A DNA stretch of 14,598 nucleotides from Desulfobulbus sp. (GCA_030600525.1 JAUVLX010000055.1:1-14598), one strand, 5' to 3'; positions 1-7,881 are shown, counted from the first letter of the stretch. Notes: a model not told the origin generated them from the letters alone. Made by a program: numbers and translations.

Positions 1-277
1 TTGTATTAACCAGTGAGGAGTCTAACCAGTTGCTGCGTAATTTATTGAGCTCAATATAAAAAGTGAAGGTGATCGGGATCCCATTTTGTACACCAGTGAT
101 CATTTCAGGCGTAAAAGAGTTGAGAACTGCGGCGAAAAGGAGCAGGTCGCTATTGGAGGTGGTGACAATAATATCTTTCAGCTCCGGTGAAAGATCGTCC
201 TGGGCTGAGATTTGTCCCGCATTGAAAAAGGTCAGGCAAAAGAATAGCAGTGTGAGTTGAAAAACGAAGCGTGTCAT
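1..277 (-). CDS. DUF4390 domain-containing exported protein (5' part, cut by window edge)
   Basis: This frame is open from an ATG at 277-275 to the window edge, giving 92 residues with no stop. It starts MTRFVFQLTLLFFCLTFFNA, a classic signal peptide, with a likely cleavage after ISA near residue 25. The mature part contains a GIPITFTFYIEL stretch followed by a conserved-looking WLD. This resembles the DUF4390 family, whose members carry a G-[VI]-P-[LI]-x-F core followed by an R..W.D motif. The family has no established biochemical role. In Desulfobacterota it often sits near a two-component system, but that part would lie outside the window. No strong Shine-Dalgarno is visible before the ATG. 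The signal peptide and open frame are directly seen; the family assignment is from memory of the motif pattern. Confidence 0.72.
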   Translation of the reverse strand, partial: MTRFVFQLTLLFFCLTFFNAGQISAQDDLSPELKDIIVTTSNSDLLLFAAVLNSFTPEMITGVQNGIPITFTFYIELNKLRSNWLDSSLVNT

Positions 278-657
278 ATATTTTAATTAAAGGCTACACA
301 AACTTTGTACAATAAAGGGGGATCATTTTATAAGCGACCTACCTTACTTCATTGGTCCAGTTTTGTCTATCTATTGACACGGTTTGGTGAAGAGTATCAA
401 TGGTATTGGCAAAGATGAAAAAGAGACCAATGTACATCTAGGCCTTGAAGATTTCTTGTATATTTTAAGGAAAAAAAGTATGACTGCTGCACCTGTTCTA
501 CGTGTCGAATGACGAGATATTGTGACGGGCCTCATCTAAGATTGTCGAGCAGTAGATATTTTACTTTGTTTTCTGTTGTGAAAATAATTTTTATCGAGTT
601 GTCCCCTAGACGTAATCCCTGAAAATAGTTACCTGTAGCTAATACAAGCAAAGAAAA
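278..657. other. Intergenic region without a recognisable gene
   Basis: This 380-bp gap separates the divergent DUF4390 and DUF134 genes, so it should hold promoters for both. TTGACA at 374-379 is a perfect -35 hexamer, but the best -10 (TATCAA at 395) is only 15 bases downstream. An 8-bp inverted repeat (CATTGGTC at 350-357, GACCAATG at 425-432) flanks this point. A good ribosome-binding site (AAGGA near 467-471) precedes an ATG at 480 whose frame closes after 10 codons. I see no convincing RNA gene. Confidence 0.4.
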
Positions 658-969
658 ATGTCGCCGAGACCAAAGAAAAAACGTCACTGCCAAGGGCCGT
701 TTTGCACAAAATCCTTCAAACCTGCCGGTACTCCTCTTCGCGAGTTATCAAAGGTCTATTTGTATCATGACGAACTTGAGGCGTTACGGCTTTGTGATTA
801 TGAAGGTCTCTTTCAGGAACAGGCAGGAGAACAAATGGGTGTTTCCAGAGGGACGGTGCAGCGGACGTTGACATCAGCGAGGAAAAAAGTCGCCCAGGCC
901 CTATCCACCGGTTCTGCGATTGTTTTTGCCGTTGAGGGCGAAAAACAGGCGGAGGAAGACCTGTCGTAA
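658..969 (+). CDS. DUF134 family helix-turn-helix protein
   Basis: This 103-residue protein matches the DUF134 family in length and pattern. A basic N-terminus (MSPRPKKKRHC) is followed by FKPAGTPLREL (about residues 20-30), then a DELEALRL.DYEGL stretch. Next comes a sigma-70 region-4-like helix-turn-helix, with helices around QEQAGEQMGVSRGTVQRTL (about 53-71) and the basic end ARKKVAQAL. Family members are small predicted DNA-binding proteins of unknown target, often near metal-cofactor or NifX/NifB-like proteins, which are absent here. The start is preceded only by a weak purine-rich stretch (AGCAAAGAAAA). It is 123 bp upstream of rfbB and probably a separate unit. The HTH is seen from sequence; a regulatory role is inferred. 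Confidence 0.85.
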   Translation: MSPRPKKKRHCQGPFCTKSFKPAGTPLRELSKVYLYHDELEALRLCDYEGLFQEQAGEQMGVSRGTVQRTLTSARKKVAQALSTGSAIVFAVEGEKQAEEDLS

Positions 970-986
970 AGACTGCAACACACTGT

Positions 987-997
987 CTGCCTGGCAG
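987..997. repeat. Short palindrome downstream of the DUF134 gene
   Basis: CTGCC-T-GGCAG is a tight palindrome 17 bases after the DUF134 stop. A wider pair GACTGC (971-976) and GCAGTC (994-999) overlaps it and gives an alternative stem. No T-run follows, so it is not a standard intrinsic terminator. It could be an operator or a weak RNA stem. Confidence 0.35.
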
Positions 998-1076
998 TCA
1001 CACCGTGTATTGGCTCCCACACCCCAACTGTATTGCAATAAGTATATAAACGATCCCTGTAATGGATATATTTATC

Positions 1077-1082
1077 AGAGGT
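1077..1082 (+). promoter_or_regulatory. Ribosome-binding site of rfbB
   Basis: AGAGGT lies 10 bases before the ATG at 1093 and supports that start. A possible promoter further upstream (TTGCAA at 1033-1038, TGTAAT at 1058-1063) has a long 19-bp spacer and is weak. Confidence 0.55.
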
Positions 1083-1092
1083 AAATGATTTC

Positions 1093-2166
1093 ATGAAACG
1101 AAATGTACTGGTCACTGGCGGCTGCGGCTTTATCGGTGCGAATTTTATACGATTACTCCTTGCAACTCAGCCACAGTGGCAGGTGACAAATCTTGATAAA
1201 CTGACCTATGCCGGTAACCTTGAAAATTTAGAGGATGTTACTGATAATTCCCGTTACAGTTTTGTATGTGAAGATATTTGCAATCAACAACAGATGGAAT
1301 CGCTTTTCAGAGAGCGTGCCATTGATACAGTGGTTCACTTTGCTGCAGAATCACACGTGGATAGATCAATAACGAACCCGGATGCTTTTATTCAGACCAA
1401 TGTTTTTGGTACTTTTTCCCTGCTGGAAGCTGCCCGTAAAGCCTGGTTGACTGATGAGGATGGACTTTCATCTCAGCGGCGCTTTCTTCATGTTAGTACC
1501 GACGAGGTTTATGGGTCACTGGGGCAGACCGGTTATTTTACAGAAGAGACCGCCTATGACCCTCGGTCGCCATACTCTGCTTCCAAGGCCTCCTCTGATC
1601 ATCTTGTACGCTCTTATTATCATACCTATGGACTACCGATACTGATAACCAACTGCTCAAATAATTATGGGCCGTATCAGTTTCCGGAAAAGTTGATTCC
1701 GCTGATTCTCAATAATGCCTTAAAAGGTGAGAAACTGCCTGTTTATGGGGATGGCGCCAATGTCCGTGACTGGCTCTATGTTGTCGATCATTGTGAAGCC
1801 ATAGTCCGAGTCGTGGAAGATGGGACCGTTGGTCAGTCTTACAATATCGGCGGACATAATGAGAAAAAGAATCTCGAGGTTGTGGAACTGTTGTGCAATA
1901 CTCTGGACAAGAAAGTCGGACTATTGCCATCGGGCAGGCCACGAACAGAGTTGATCACTTTTGTAAAGGATCGACTTGGCCACGATCGCCGCTATGCTAT
2001 AGATGCCGCCAAAATTGCTGACCAACTGAGCTGGACGCCTCGCTATACATTTGAAGAGGGAATTGAGAAAACCGTTGAGTGGTATTTGACCAACAAGAAA
2101 TGGATGGAGGCTGTTATCGACGGTTCATACCAGCAGTATTATAAGAAGATGTATGCCGACAGGTAA
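1093..2166 (+). CDS. rfbB: dTDP-glucose 4,6-dehydratase
   Basis: RfbB (RmlB) converts dTDP-D-glucose to dTDP-4-keto-6-deoxy-D-glucose, the second step of dTDP-L-rhamnose synthesis in the cytoplasm. The 357-residue product is a full-length extended short-chain dehydrogenase. It has the NAD-binding GGCGFIG motif at residues 9-15, the catalytic TDE triplet at 136-138 (in VSTDEVYG), and the YxxxK pair Y161/K165 (in SPYSASKASSDH). The sugar-nucleotide region NNYGPYQFPEKLIP and the downstream RDWLYVVDHCEAI motif are also present. The start is supported by AGAGGT 10 bases upstream. rfbC follows 108 bp later on the same strand; rfbA and rfbD are missing from the window. Rhamnose from this pathway normally goes to lipopolysaccharide or another surface glycan. 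Confidence 0.96.
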   Translation: MKRNVLVTGGCGFIGANFIRLLLATQPQWQVTNLDKLTYAGNLENLEDVTDNSRYSFVCEDICNQQQMESLFRERAIDTVVHFAAESHVDRSITNPDAFIQTNVFGTFSLLEAARKAWLTDEDGLSSQRRFLHVSTDEVYGSLGQTGYFTEETAYDPRSPYSASKASSDHLVRSYYHTYGLPILITNCSNNYGPYQFPEKLIPLILNNALKGEKLPVYGDGANVRDWLYVVDHCEAIVRVVEDGTVGQSYNIGGHNEKKNLEVVELLCNTLDKKVGLLPSGRPRTELITFVKDRLGHDRRYAIDAAKIADQLSWTPRYTFEEGIEKTVEWYLTNKKWMEAVIDGSYQQYYKKMYADR

Positions 2167-2274
2167 GAGATAATTGGTAAGAAAAGAGTCTTGTTACACA
2201 ACAGGGTAATACAAATAAACCTGGAATTTTAGCCGGAATGGTGAGGTTCCTTTGGAAATACTACAACCGAGAAA

Positions 2275-2823
2275 ATGAAAATAACAGCATCAACCACCAT
2301 ACCGGATGTACTTATTATTGAGCCGCAGGTTTTTGGCGACGAACGTGGTTTCTTTTACGAAAGTTTTAATCAGAAACGCTGGCAGGAGCAGACAGGTCTC
2401 AATAGACCCTTTGTCCAGGAAAATCATTCTCGCTCAACCTACGGGGTACTCCGTGGCTTGCATTACCAGATCAAGCAAGCCCAAGGGAAATTGGTTCGGG
2501 TGATTGCGGGAGAAGTGTTTGATGTCGCTGTCGATCTCAGACGCAGTTCACCAACATTTGGCAAGTGGAGTGGCGTTCACCTGACAGCAGAGAATAAAAA
2601 ACAGTTCTGGGTTCCAGAAGGTTTTGGCCACGGATTTGTCGTACTTTCAGAAGTGGCTGAATTCCTCTATCTCACCACCGACTACTATGCTCCAGAACAT
2701 GAACGGGCCATTATCTGGAATGATACTCAGTTGGGGATTGAGTGGCCACTTGCGATTGAACCGCTTTTATCTGAAAAGGATAAGCTTGCTGTGAAATTTG
2801 CCGAAGCGGAAGTGTACAGCTAA
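2275..2823 (+). CDS. rfbC: dTDP-4-dehydrorhamnose 3,5-epimerase
   Basis: RfbC (RmlC) epimerises dTDP-4-keto-6-deoxy-glucose at C3 and C5, the step after RfbB. The 182-residue length is typical of this cupin-fold enzyme. The N-terminus has the usual GDERGFFYESF signature (21-31). RGLHYQ places the catalytic base at H63. The tyrosine-rich FLYLTTDYY segment (130-138) and the C-terminal WP...LSEKD with D169 match family positions. The 108-bp gap from rfbB has no clear terminator, so the two may share a transcript. The Shine-Dalgarno is weak (GAGAAA directly before ATG). The start fits because the conserved region begins about ten residues in. Confidence 0.95.
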   Translation: MKITASTTIPDVLIIEPQVFGDERGFFYESFNQKRWQEQTGLNRPFVQENHSRSTYGVLRGLHYQIKQAQGKLVRVIAGEVFDVAVDLRRSSPTFGKWSGVHLTAENKKQFWVPEGFGHGFVVLSEVAEFLYLTTDYYAPEHERAIIWNDTQLGIEWPLAIEPLLSEKDKLAVKFAEAEVYS

Positions 2824-2915
2824 TGCGGAGTTCTCATAAACATTGTGGAAATTGGTAACCCAATGTGACTTTGCTCAACCTAAAGAAATTGTGTGCAATT
2901 GAACAAATTGACACA

Positions 2916-2931
2916 ACTCCTCATGAGGAGT
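2916..2931. terminator. Palindrome between convergent rfbC and RNB nuclease genes
   Basis: ACTCCTCATGAGGAGT is a perfect 16-bp palindrome between two genes that end toward each other. It could form a short stem on either transcript. Neither side has a good T-run, so a bidirectional terminator role is inferred from position only. An imperfect inverted repeat (about 2891-2914, GTGT...ACAC) lies just to its left. Confidence 0.35.
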
Positions 2932-2946
2932 CCGAGCTAAAACGAT

Positions 2947-4950
2947 TTACCATTCAAAACGTAATACACCGTCCAACGGTTTGACCCTGGCCAGGTTAAC
3001 TTTGACCGTATCTCCAACTTCTACTGGAAAGTAGGGGTTGGGTGGCAGGTCGATGTCGTAGAGGCAATCTGTAAGTAACAGGTTTACTCGCTTAGGTCCT
3101 TGTCCGACAATCAGTGCGTTCAATGATTGTCCCTGCTTTGGTTCTAAGTACCTGAGTATCCAGTAGCGCTGTCGTTGTTGGCGCACTGCATTGGCTCTGC
3201 TGAGTTTTTGCTGAATAGTCCCGGTAAAGGTTTTGCATTCGTCTGCTGAAAATAAAATCCCTTTGCCGTGAATCATATGGCTAATCTGATGTTGCATGGC
3301 TAAGTCAAGAAACCGGCGGATAGGAGACGTTATGGTGGTATAACTGTTGAGCCCAAGGCCGCTATGGGGTTTTGGATGGGCTGTTAGCTCGCCTCTTGAC
3401 AGAAAGCGGCGCTGTAGTGCTATATCGGTCAAGCTGTTACTGGCCCCTGAGATAAGGCGTCTTCTGGGTGGTGGCTGAGAACGGAAAAGTCCTGGGGCTT
3501 CTCTTCCTGCAAGATAATCGGATGCAACTCCATTGGCAAGTATCATCAACTCGGAGACTAGGCTCCGCGAAGGCGTGTCCGAAGGGGCAAGGTATATTTG
3601 GATTTTGTCGCGATCCCTGATATCGATATTAGCATCAGGAAAAGGGAGGAGCAACGCGCCTTTGTCGACCCTGCTTTGCCGCAGTTTTTTCCACACTCTA
3701 TCGAGCCCGGTCAAGTCATGATCTTTTGCAATCAGGTTGTCAGCTTCCCGGTAGCTGAGTTGTCTTTGTACCTTGATGACGGAAGGAACAATGGAGGTAT
3801 GGGTAATAAAACCTGTATCGTCAAGGGTAACCAGAAAGCTGATGGCTGGACGTGTCTTTCCTTTGATAAGGCTACAGACATCAAGAGAAAGGGATTTGGG
3901 CAGCATTGGAACGTGCCCTTCAGGGAAATAGAGTGTTGTCGCTCTTTCCTGGGCCTCTGTAAACAGGGGGGAACGTGGGGAGATATAGTAACTGACGTCA
4001 GTAATATGTATCCCTACCCGTACTTTGCCGTTTTCCAACTGCTCAAAATGGAGAGCATCGTCAAAGTCGCGGGTAAAAGCTCCATCAATGGTCAGTAGTG
4101 GCAGATCTCGAAAATCTTTTCGTTTTGGGTCTCCCAGTAATTCCTGCACCGAGGCTTCTTGTATTTGCTCGGCACTGGTCAGGCAGCTGGTAGGGAATTC
4201 TAACGGATGTTCCGATTTAAGCAGCGCCAGATTTTCGTCTGCGTCCCAATACCCCGCTTTTACCAGAATATTGTAACCGGTATGGGGAGCGGTCAGGTCT
4301 GCTTTTTTGAGGAGGTTGCGCATGAGTGCGCTTTCCTCACCATCATTGCCGAAAAGTTCATACTGCGATAGCCAGTAAAGACATTGGTCGCGATCTGGCC
4401 ATTCCTGATTGGAGACATTTTCTCCCCGCAGAATTTTTTGCAGATACTTGGCTCCAGATTCGAGGAGTTGTTCTTTTTCCTGCTGTTTTTGGTATTCGTT
4501 TTGAAGGTGGTTGACCTGTTCCTGGGTATGAATCGTGATTTGATCGTTTTTATATTTAAAATAAAAGCGATCGGCAAACACGGCGCGTACAAAACCGGCT
4601 GTCTGATCGTCATCAAGCTCATCGTCATAAATGAGTTCAGCCAGAAAGGTTACCGTATATTTTCGTTGTTCTTCTTCGGCAACGATTTCCCAAAGTTCCT
4701 CAAGGTTTGTGTCATTGGCCAGGCCGTTACGTTTTTCGGTTGCAGTTTTAAGTAGATCGGTCTGCTCTTCCCTGGAGGACAGGTTAGAATGGTGGCGTTT
4801 GGAAAGGGTGACAATACGGGATTGAGGAAGGGTGATTTCGCGACCATTTTGATTGATTAGGTGGACGCGCTTTTCTGATATTCTAATTACGAGGGCGCAA
4901 ATAAATTTACCGCCATCGATATAGTCAACGATATTGCCGGGAGTGATCAT
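2947..4950 (-). CDS. RNB-domain (RNase II/R family) exoribonuclease
   Basis: This 667-residue protein carries a complete RNB catalytic domain. The four metal-binding aspartates fall in IDGAFTRDFDDAL as D289, D295, D297 and D298. LYFPEGHVPMLP gives the conserved tyrosine Y341. TSPIRRFLDL gives R545/R546, matching the RNA-backbone arginine motif of RNase II. Such enzymes degrade single-stranded RNA 3' to 5'. The N-terminus (1-50) looks like a small beta-barrel rather than the paired cold-shock domains of RNase R, and the C-terminal S1-like region is short. It therefore fits the shorter RNase II-like branch seen in cyanobacteria and many Desulfobacterota better than canonical rnr. Residues 140-165 are Q/E-rich and probably helical. 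Gene order is convergent with rfbC and divergent from era. No strong ribosome-binding site precedes the ATG, but the N-terminal GNIVDYIDGGKF suits the family start. Confidence 0.9.
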   Translation of the reverse strand: MITPGNIVDYIDGGKFICALVIRISEKRVHLINQNGREITLPQSRIVTLSKRHHSNLSSREEQTDLLKTATEKRNGLANDTNLEELWEIVAEEEQRKYTVTFLAELIYDDELDDDQTAGFVRAVFADRFYFKYKNDQITIHTQEQVNHLQNEYQKQQEKEQLLESGAKYLQKILRGENVSNQEWPDRDQCLYWLSQYELFGNDGEESALMRNLLKKADLTAPHTGYNILVKAGYWDADENLALLKSEHPLEFPTSCLTSAEQIQEASVQELLGDPKRKDFRDLPLLTIDGAFTRDFDDALHFEQLENGKVRVGIHITDVSYYISPRSPLFTEAQERATTLYFPEGHVPMLPKSLSLDVCSLIKGKTRPAISFLVTLDDTGFITHTSIVPSVIKVQRQLSYREADNLIAKDHDLTGLDRVWKKLRQSRVDKGALLLPFPDANIDIRDRDKIQIYLAPSDTPSRSLVSELMILANGVASDYLAGREAPGLFRSQPPPRRRLISGASNSLTDIALQRRFLSRGELTAHPKPHSGLGLNSYTTITSPIRRFLDLAMQHQISHMIHGKGILFSADECKTFTGTIQQKLSRANAVRQQRQRYWILRYLEPKQGQSLNALIVGQGPKRVNLLLTDCLYDIDLPPNPYFPVEVGDTVKVNLARVKPLDGVLRFEW

Positions 4951-5160
4951 TATCTAACACATTGCGAAGTTCTAGAGTCATGGTAAGTTACAGTGGATAG
5001 CAGGAATATTTGTCTTTGTCATTATTTTCTTTAGATATATTTCATATTTCTGAAAGCAATATTAGAGAGTTGCAACTTTAGCCCGTGTGTAAGGTGATGG
5101 GTGATGGATCTCTTTATCCAAAGCACAGGTATTTGCGCATGTAAAAGTTTTATAGAGAAA
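4951..5160. other. Upstream region between RNB nuclease and palindromic element copy 1
   Basis: This A+T-rich stretch must contain the minus-strand promoter for the nuclease. I see no coding frame, no strong paired -35/-10 boxes and no convincing RNA gene. The rest of the 469-bp gap before era is the repeat element at 5161-5336 and a short leader. Confidence 0.4.
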
Positions 5161-5336
5161 GGGTATCTTGAATAATTAGATTTTTTGCACAAGGTTGAGG
5201 CATGCGAAAAAAAATATTACAGGCATATGATCAATATCGGAGTTTACGCTTACCTGCGAGGATAATTTTTTGAGCATAACGAGGTAAGCGCTAGACTCCG
5301 AGAGATTGGGCGAAAAGACAATTATACAAGATGGCC
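5161..5336 (+). mobile_element. Palindromic MITE-like element, copy 1
   Basis: This 176-bp non-coding element is similar to copies at 6325, 7940 and 14059. Its ends are inverted: GGGTATCTTGAATAATT (5161-5177) matches the reverse complement of 5320-5336 at 14 of 17 positions. An inner stem has arms 5238-5255 and 5282-5300 (CGGAGTTTACGCTTACCT against a partner with one extra base). It shares the right half GACTCCGAGAGATTGGGCGAAAAGACA with copy 4 only in part-length blocks. No clear target duplication is seen, so it may be an older copy. It lies in the era leader region and would be transcribed if the era promoter is upstream of it. A stretch just outside it (5362-5406) also resembles the region around the right end of copy 3. 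Confidence 0.75.
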
Positions 5337-5408
5337 TGAAGATGTGAAGCAAGGGCTTGAATTTAATACCATTTTTAACGGTAGTTATCAACTAAACTGA
5401 ATGTACAT

Positions 5409-5413
5409 AAGGG
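5409..5413 (+). promoter_or_regulatory. Ribosome-binding site deciding the GTG start of era
   Basis: AAGGG lies six bases before GTG at 5420-5422. The next possible ATG is far inside the GTPase domain, so the GTG start is favoured. Confidence 0.6.
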
Positions 5414-5419
5414 TAGCAC

Positions 5420-6325
5420 GTGAATCAAGAAACATATCGCTCCGGAGTCGTAGCCATTATCGGTCCTCCCAACGCAGGAAAATCCACTTTGCTCAATCAT
5501 TTATTGGGGCAAAAAATTGCCATTGTCTCCAATAAGCCGCAGACAACAAGAAATCGGATCTTGGGAATAGTCACCGGCGACAATTACCAGATGATTGTAC
5601 TGGATACCCCAGGGTTACACAAGGCAAGGGATTTAATGAACAAGGAGATGATGAAAGTTGCCCTTGAAAGCCTTAGTGAAGCTGATCTTGTCCTTTTTAT
5701 AGACGACAGTGCCGGGTTATCTGAAAAGCTGCTTGGAAAAAAGGAAGAAGAGTATCAGCAGTATTTTAGCAGTATTAATGTACCGACTCTCCTGGCCCTC
5801 AACAAAATTGATTTGATAAAGCTGGAGCAGCTGTTGCCGTTGACCAAATGGTACAGTGATCGACATGCCTTTGATGCCGTGGTGCCCATTTCCGCGCTCA
5901 AAGGCGATGGGACGGATATCCTGGTCAAGGAAATGGTGAGCCGTTTACCGGAAGGGCCAAAGTATTATCCGGATGATATCCCCACTGATTCCTCTGAACG
6001 ATTTATTGTTGCCGAGATAATACGGGAGAAAATTTTCAGGCTTACCCGGGAAGAGGTCCCCTATTCAACTGCAGTGGTTATTGATTCCTTTGATGAAAGT
6101 AACCCCTTATCTGTTGTTATTCATGCAACAATCGTCGTTGAAAGAAGTACCCAAAAAGGTATTGTCATCGGACATGGCGGGCAGATGCTTGCCACCATCC
6201 GTAAACAGGCAACAGCCGATATTGTAAACCTGCTTGGCTGTAAAGCCAGATTGCAATTATGGGTAAAAATAAGAAAAAATTGGACCGACAATGAGCACAT
6301 ACTTAGAGAATTTGGCCTGAGTTAG
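5420..6325 (+). CDS. era: GTPase Era, ribosome assembly factor
   Basis: Era binds the 3' end of 16S rRNA and checks late 30S assembly through a GTPase cycle. The 301-residue length equals E. coli Era. GTPase motifs are all present: G1 GPPNAGKS (15-22), G2 threonines near 42-43, G3 DTPG (62-65), G4 NKID (128-131) and G5 SAL (158-160). The C-terminal KH RNA-binding domain shows VIGHGGQMLATI (about 249-260) and a normal end near residue 301. The start is GTG with AAGGG upstream. The stop codon TAG (6323-6325) is built from two bases of flanking DNA and the first base of the repeat element that begins at 6325. era converges on ctpA; it is not next to rnc here, unlike in many bacteria. Confidence 0.96.
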   Translation: MNQETYRSGVVAIIGPPNAGKSTLLNHLLGQKIAIVSNKPQTTRNRILGIVTGDNYQMIVLDTPGLHKARDLMNKEMMKVALESLSEADLVLFIDDSAGLSEKLLGKKEEEYQQYFSSINVPTLLALNKIDLIKLEQLLPLTKWYSDRHAFDAVVPISALKGDGTDILVKEMVSRLPEGPKYYPDDIPTDSSERFIVAEIIREKIFRLTREEVPYSTAVVIDSFDESNPLSVVIHATIVVERSTQKGIVIGHGGQMLATIRKQATADIVNLLGCKARLQLWVKIRKNWTDNEHILREFGLS

Positions 6326-6462
6326 TGTCTGACCCTAAATGAGGATTGTGGCTGGAGAGTAGGTAGCGTAGACTCCGGGTAGCGTAGACTCTGAGGCATG
6401 CGCAAAATCTTACCGAAAACATAACGCAGTATCAGGCCTACATACCATCTATGGACGGGGAC
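6325..6462 (+). mobile_element. Palindromic MITE-like element, copy 2, abutting the era stop codon
   Basis: This is the shortest copy at 138 bp. It begins GTGTCTGACCCTAAATG and ends with a decayed inverted partner (6446-6462, 11 of 17 matching). The direct repeat GAGTTA lies immediately outside both ends (6319-6324 and 6463-6468), which marks an insertion. Compared with copy 3 it lacks about 45 bases of the middle, including the CGGAGTCT-TTACCT arm. It also carries a 16-bp tandem duplication (6362-6377, 6378-6393). It fills most of the gap between convergent era and ctpA. Confidence 0.78.
6362..6393 (+). repeat. 16-bp tandem repeat inside element copy 2
   Basis: Two head-to-tail units of GGTAGCGTAGACTCCG and GGTAGCGTAGACTCTG differ at one base. 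The other copies have this segment once or in diverged form, so it is a local duplication. Confidence 0.85.
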
Positions 6463-6510
6463 GAGTTATATAAGCTTTGAGCTGGTACTGCCCCCAATTC
6501 CTGTTTTTTG

Positions 6511-7881
6511 CTATTTGATAGGAGCTTCCATTTTGTCACCGACTATTTCAAGGCTTTTCAGGATAATAAGGGCAGTTCGCAATTGGCTGTCCTTTTTCAG
6601 TTTTTTGGCGATTTCCTGCTGTTTCTGTTTTATGTCATCTATGGTCTCTAAAGATTCTTTCTCAGCTTGCGGCTTGCCTTTGCTAGAGTTGGTGAAATGG
6701 CCAGGGAGGTCCTTTTCCCTGACTAGCGGTATGGCGATATCTTTGTTTTCCTTTTGTGTCACACGGGTTAAAGGAGCTTCAATATCAGGCTGGATACCGG
6801 TGGCCTGGATTGAGGTGCCGCTCGGGGTGTAGTACCTGGCAGTGGTGAGGCGTATCCCTGCTCCTCCTGGCATTGGGAGTACCGTTTGTACTGATCCTTT
6901 GCCAAAGGTGGTTGTTCCCAGGATAATGGCTCGTTTGTTGTCTTGTAACGCTCCTGCTACGATTTCAGAACCGCTTGCTGAACCACCATTAACCAGAACA
7001 ACCATGGGGAAATCGTTCCTAGAGCCTCCGTTGTGGGCTTCAAATACCATCTGCTCCCTGCCGTCACGACCTTTGGTTGAAACAATAATGCCATTATCAA
7101 GAAAGATGTCTGCTATTTTTACCGCCTGGTCAAACAGGCCGCCGGGATTGTTGCGTAAGTCAAGGACAAGACCGTTTATCGGGTTTTCTTTTGCCCCGGC
7201 ACGAAGTGCCTTACGAAAATCGCGTGTGGTTGCGGCCTGAAAGCTGGTAATGCGAGTGTAGAGAATCCCCGGTTCCAGCACCAGTGATTTAACTGAATGA
7301 AGCGGAATGATGTCCCTCTTGAGGGTTATTTCGCGCATCTCTTTCCATTTTTCTCGGTAAATGGTTAGCGTCACTTCGGTATGGATTTCTCCGCGTAATG
7401 ATTTGACTACATCCATTAGTGACATGTTTTTGGTCAACACGCCGTTGACACGGATAATCTGGTCGCCAGCCTGGAGGCCTTTTTTTTCAGCAGGCGTCCC
7501 TTCAATGGGGGCAACTACGGTGAGGACGTTGTCTCGTACGGTAATTTCAATGCCAATACCATTAAAGCTGCCTTGGGTTTCTTCCTGGAGCTCGCTGAAA
7601 TCCTCGGGTGACATGTAAGAAGAATGTGGATCCAGCGAGTTAAGCATCCCATTGATGGCGCCGGTAATGATTTCTTCGGTGTCAACCTGGTCGACATAAT
7701 GTTGTTGGAGCAAGACCAGCACATTGGAAAATATTTCGAGGTGCTGATAGGTGTCGCGGTTGAGCTGACTGTCATCAGCCCGTGTTGTGCCAGCGCCCAA
7801 GGTTAACAATACTAGGAGCAACGAGAGGCATAGCCTTCTTTTTGTGAGGGCCAGATGTGGTGAGGGTACGGTAAGCTTCAT
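6511..7881 (-). CDS. ctpA: C-terminal processing protease, S41 family (CtpA type)
   Basis: S41 proteases cut periplasmic proteins near their C-termini and regulate envelope enzymes, often peptidoglycan hydrolases. The 456-residue protein begins with a basic stretch and a hydrophobic core (LCLSLLLVLLTLGAG, 17-31), a likely signal peptide cleaved near TRA-DD. A PDZ domain spans about 105-175, including the GIGIEI and GLQAGDQIIRVNG signatures. The protease core has LDLRNNPGG (240-248). The catalytic Ser/Lys pair is S303 (in GGSASGSEI) and K328 (in TTFGKGSVQT), separated by 25 residues as in CtpB and Prc. The C-terminus after about 400 is Lys/Glu/Gln-rich. It is the last gene of the ftsE-ftsX-envC-ctpA series, but 313 bp containing a repeat element separate it from envC. 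The Shine-Dalgarno is weak. Confidence 0.94.
   Translation of the reverse strand: MKLTVPSPHLALTKRRLCLSLLLVLLTLGAGTTRADDSQLNRDTYQHLEIFSNVLVLLQQHYVDQVDTEEIITGAINGMLNSLDPHSSYMSPEDFSELQEETQGSFNGIGIEITVRDNVLTVVAPIEGTPAEKKGLQAGDQIIRVNGVLTKNMSLMDVVKSLRGEIHTEVTLTIYREKWKEMREITLKRDIIPLHSVKSLVLEPGILYTRITSFQAATTRDFRKALRAGAKENPINGLVLDLRNNPGGLFDQAVKIADIFLDNGIIVSTKGRDGREQMVFEAHNGGSRNDFPMVVLVNGGSASGSEIVAGALQDNKRAIILGTTTFGKGSVQTVLPMPGGAGIRLTTARYYTPSGTSIQATGIQPDIEAPLTRVTQKENKDIAIPLVREKDLPGHFTNSSKGKPQAEKESLETIDDIKQKQQEIAKKLKKDSQLRTALIILKSLEIVGDKMEAPIK

Noticed and set aside
480..512. Tiny frame MTAAPVLRVE behind a good ribosome-binding site (AAGGA near 467-471).
   Set aside because: It is only ten codons, with no family match and no continuation in the other frames. 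It could be a leader peptide or a chance ATG, and nothing downstream resembles an attenuator.
813..1115. Minus-strand 100-codon open frame overlapping the DUF134 gene.
   Set aside because: It lies opposite a gene with clear family motifs, has no recognisable domain, and its start overlaps the rfbB start region.
3541..3600. CGGAGACTAGGCTCCGCG inside the RNB gene as a fifth copy of the element.
   Set aside because: The bases encode the conserved SDTPSRSLVSELMILANG region of the enzyme without any insertion, so the likeness to CGGAGTCT is chance.
3598..4098. Plus-strand 166-codon open frame inside the RNB nuclease gene.
   Set aside because: It is antisense to the conserved catalytic domain, and the translated sequence resembles no known protein.
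6515..6832. Plus-strand open frame opposite the ctpA 3' end, in the frame that era would enter without the inserted element.
   Set aside because: It is antisense to a conserved protease and is Ser/Phe/Cys-rich like a shadow frame. It matters only as evidence that the element now supplies the era stop.
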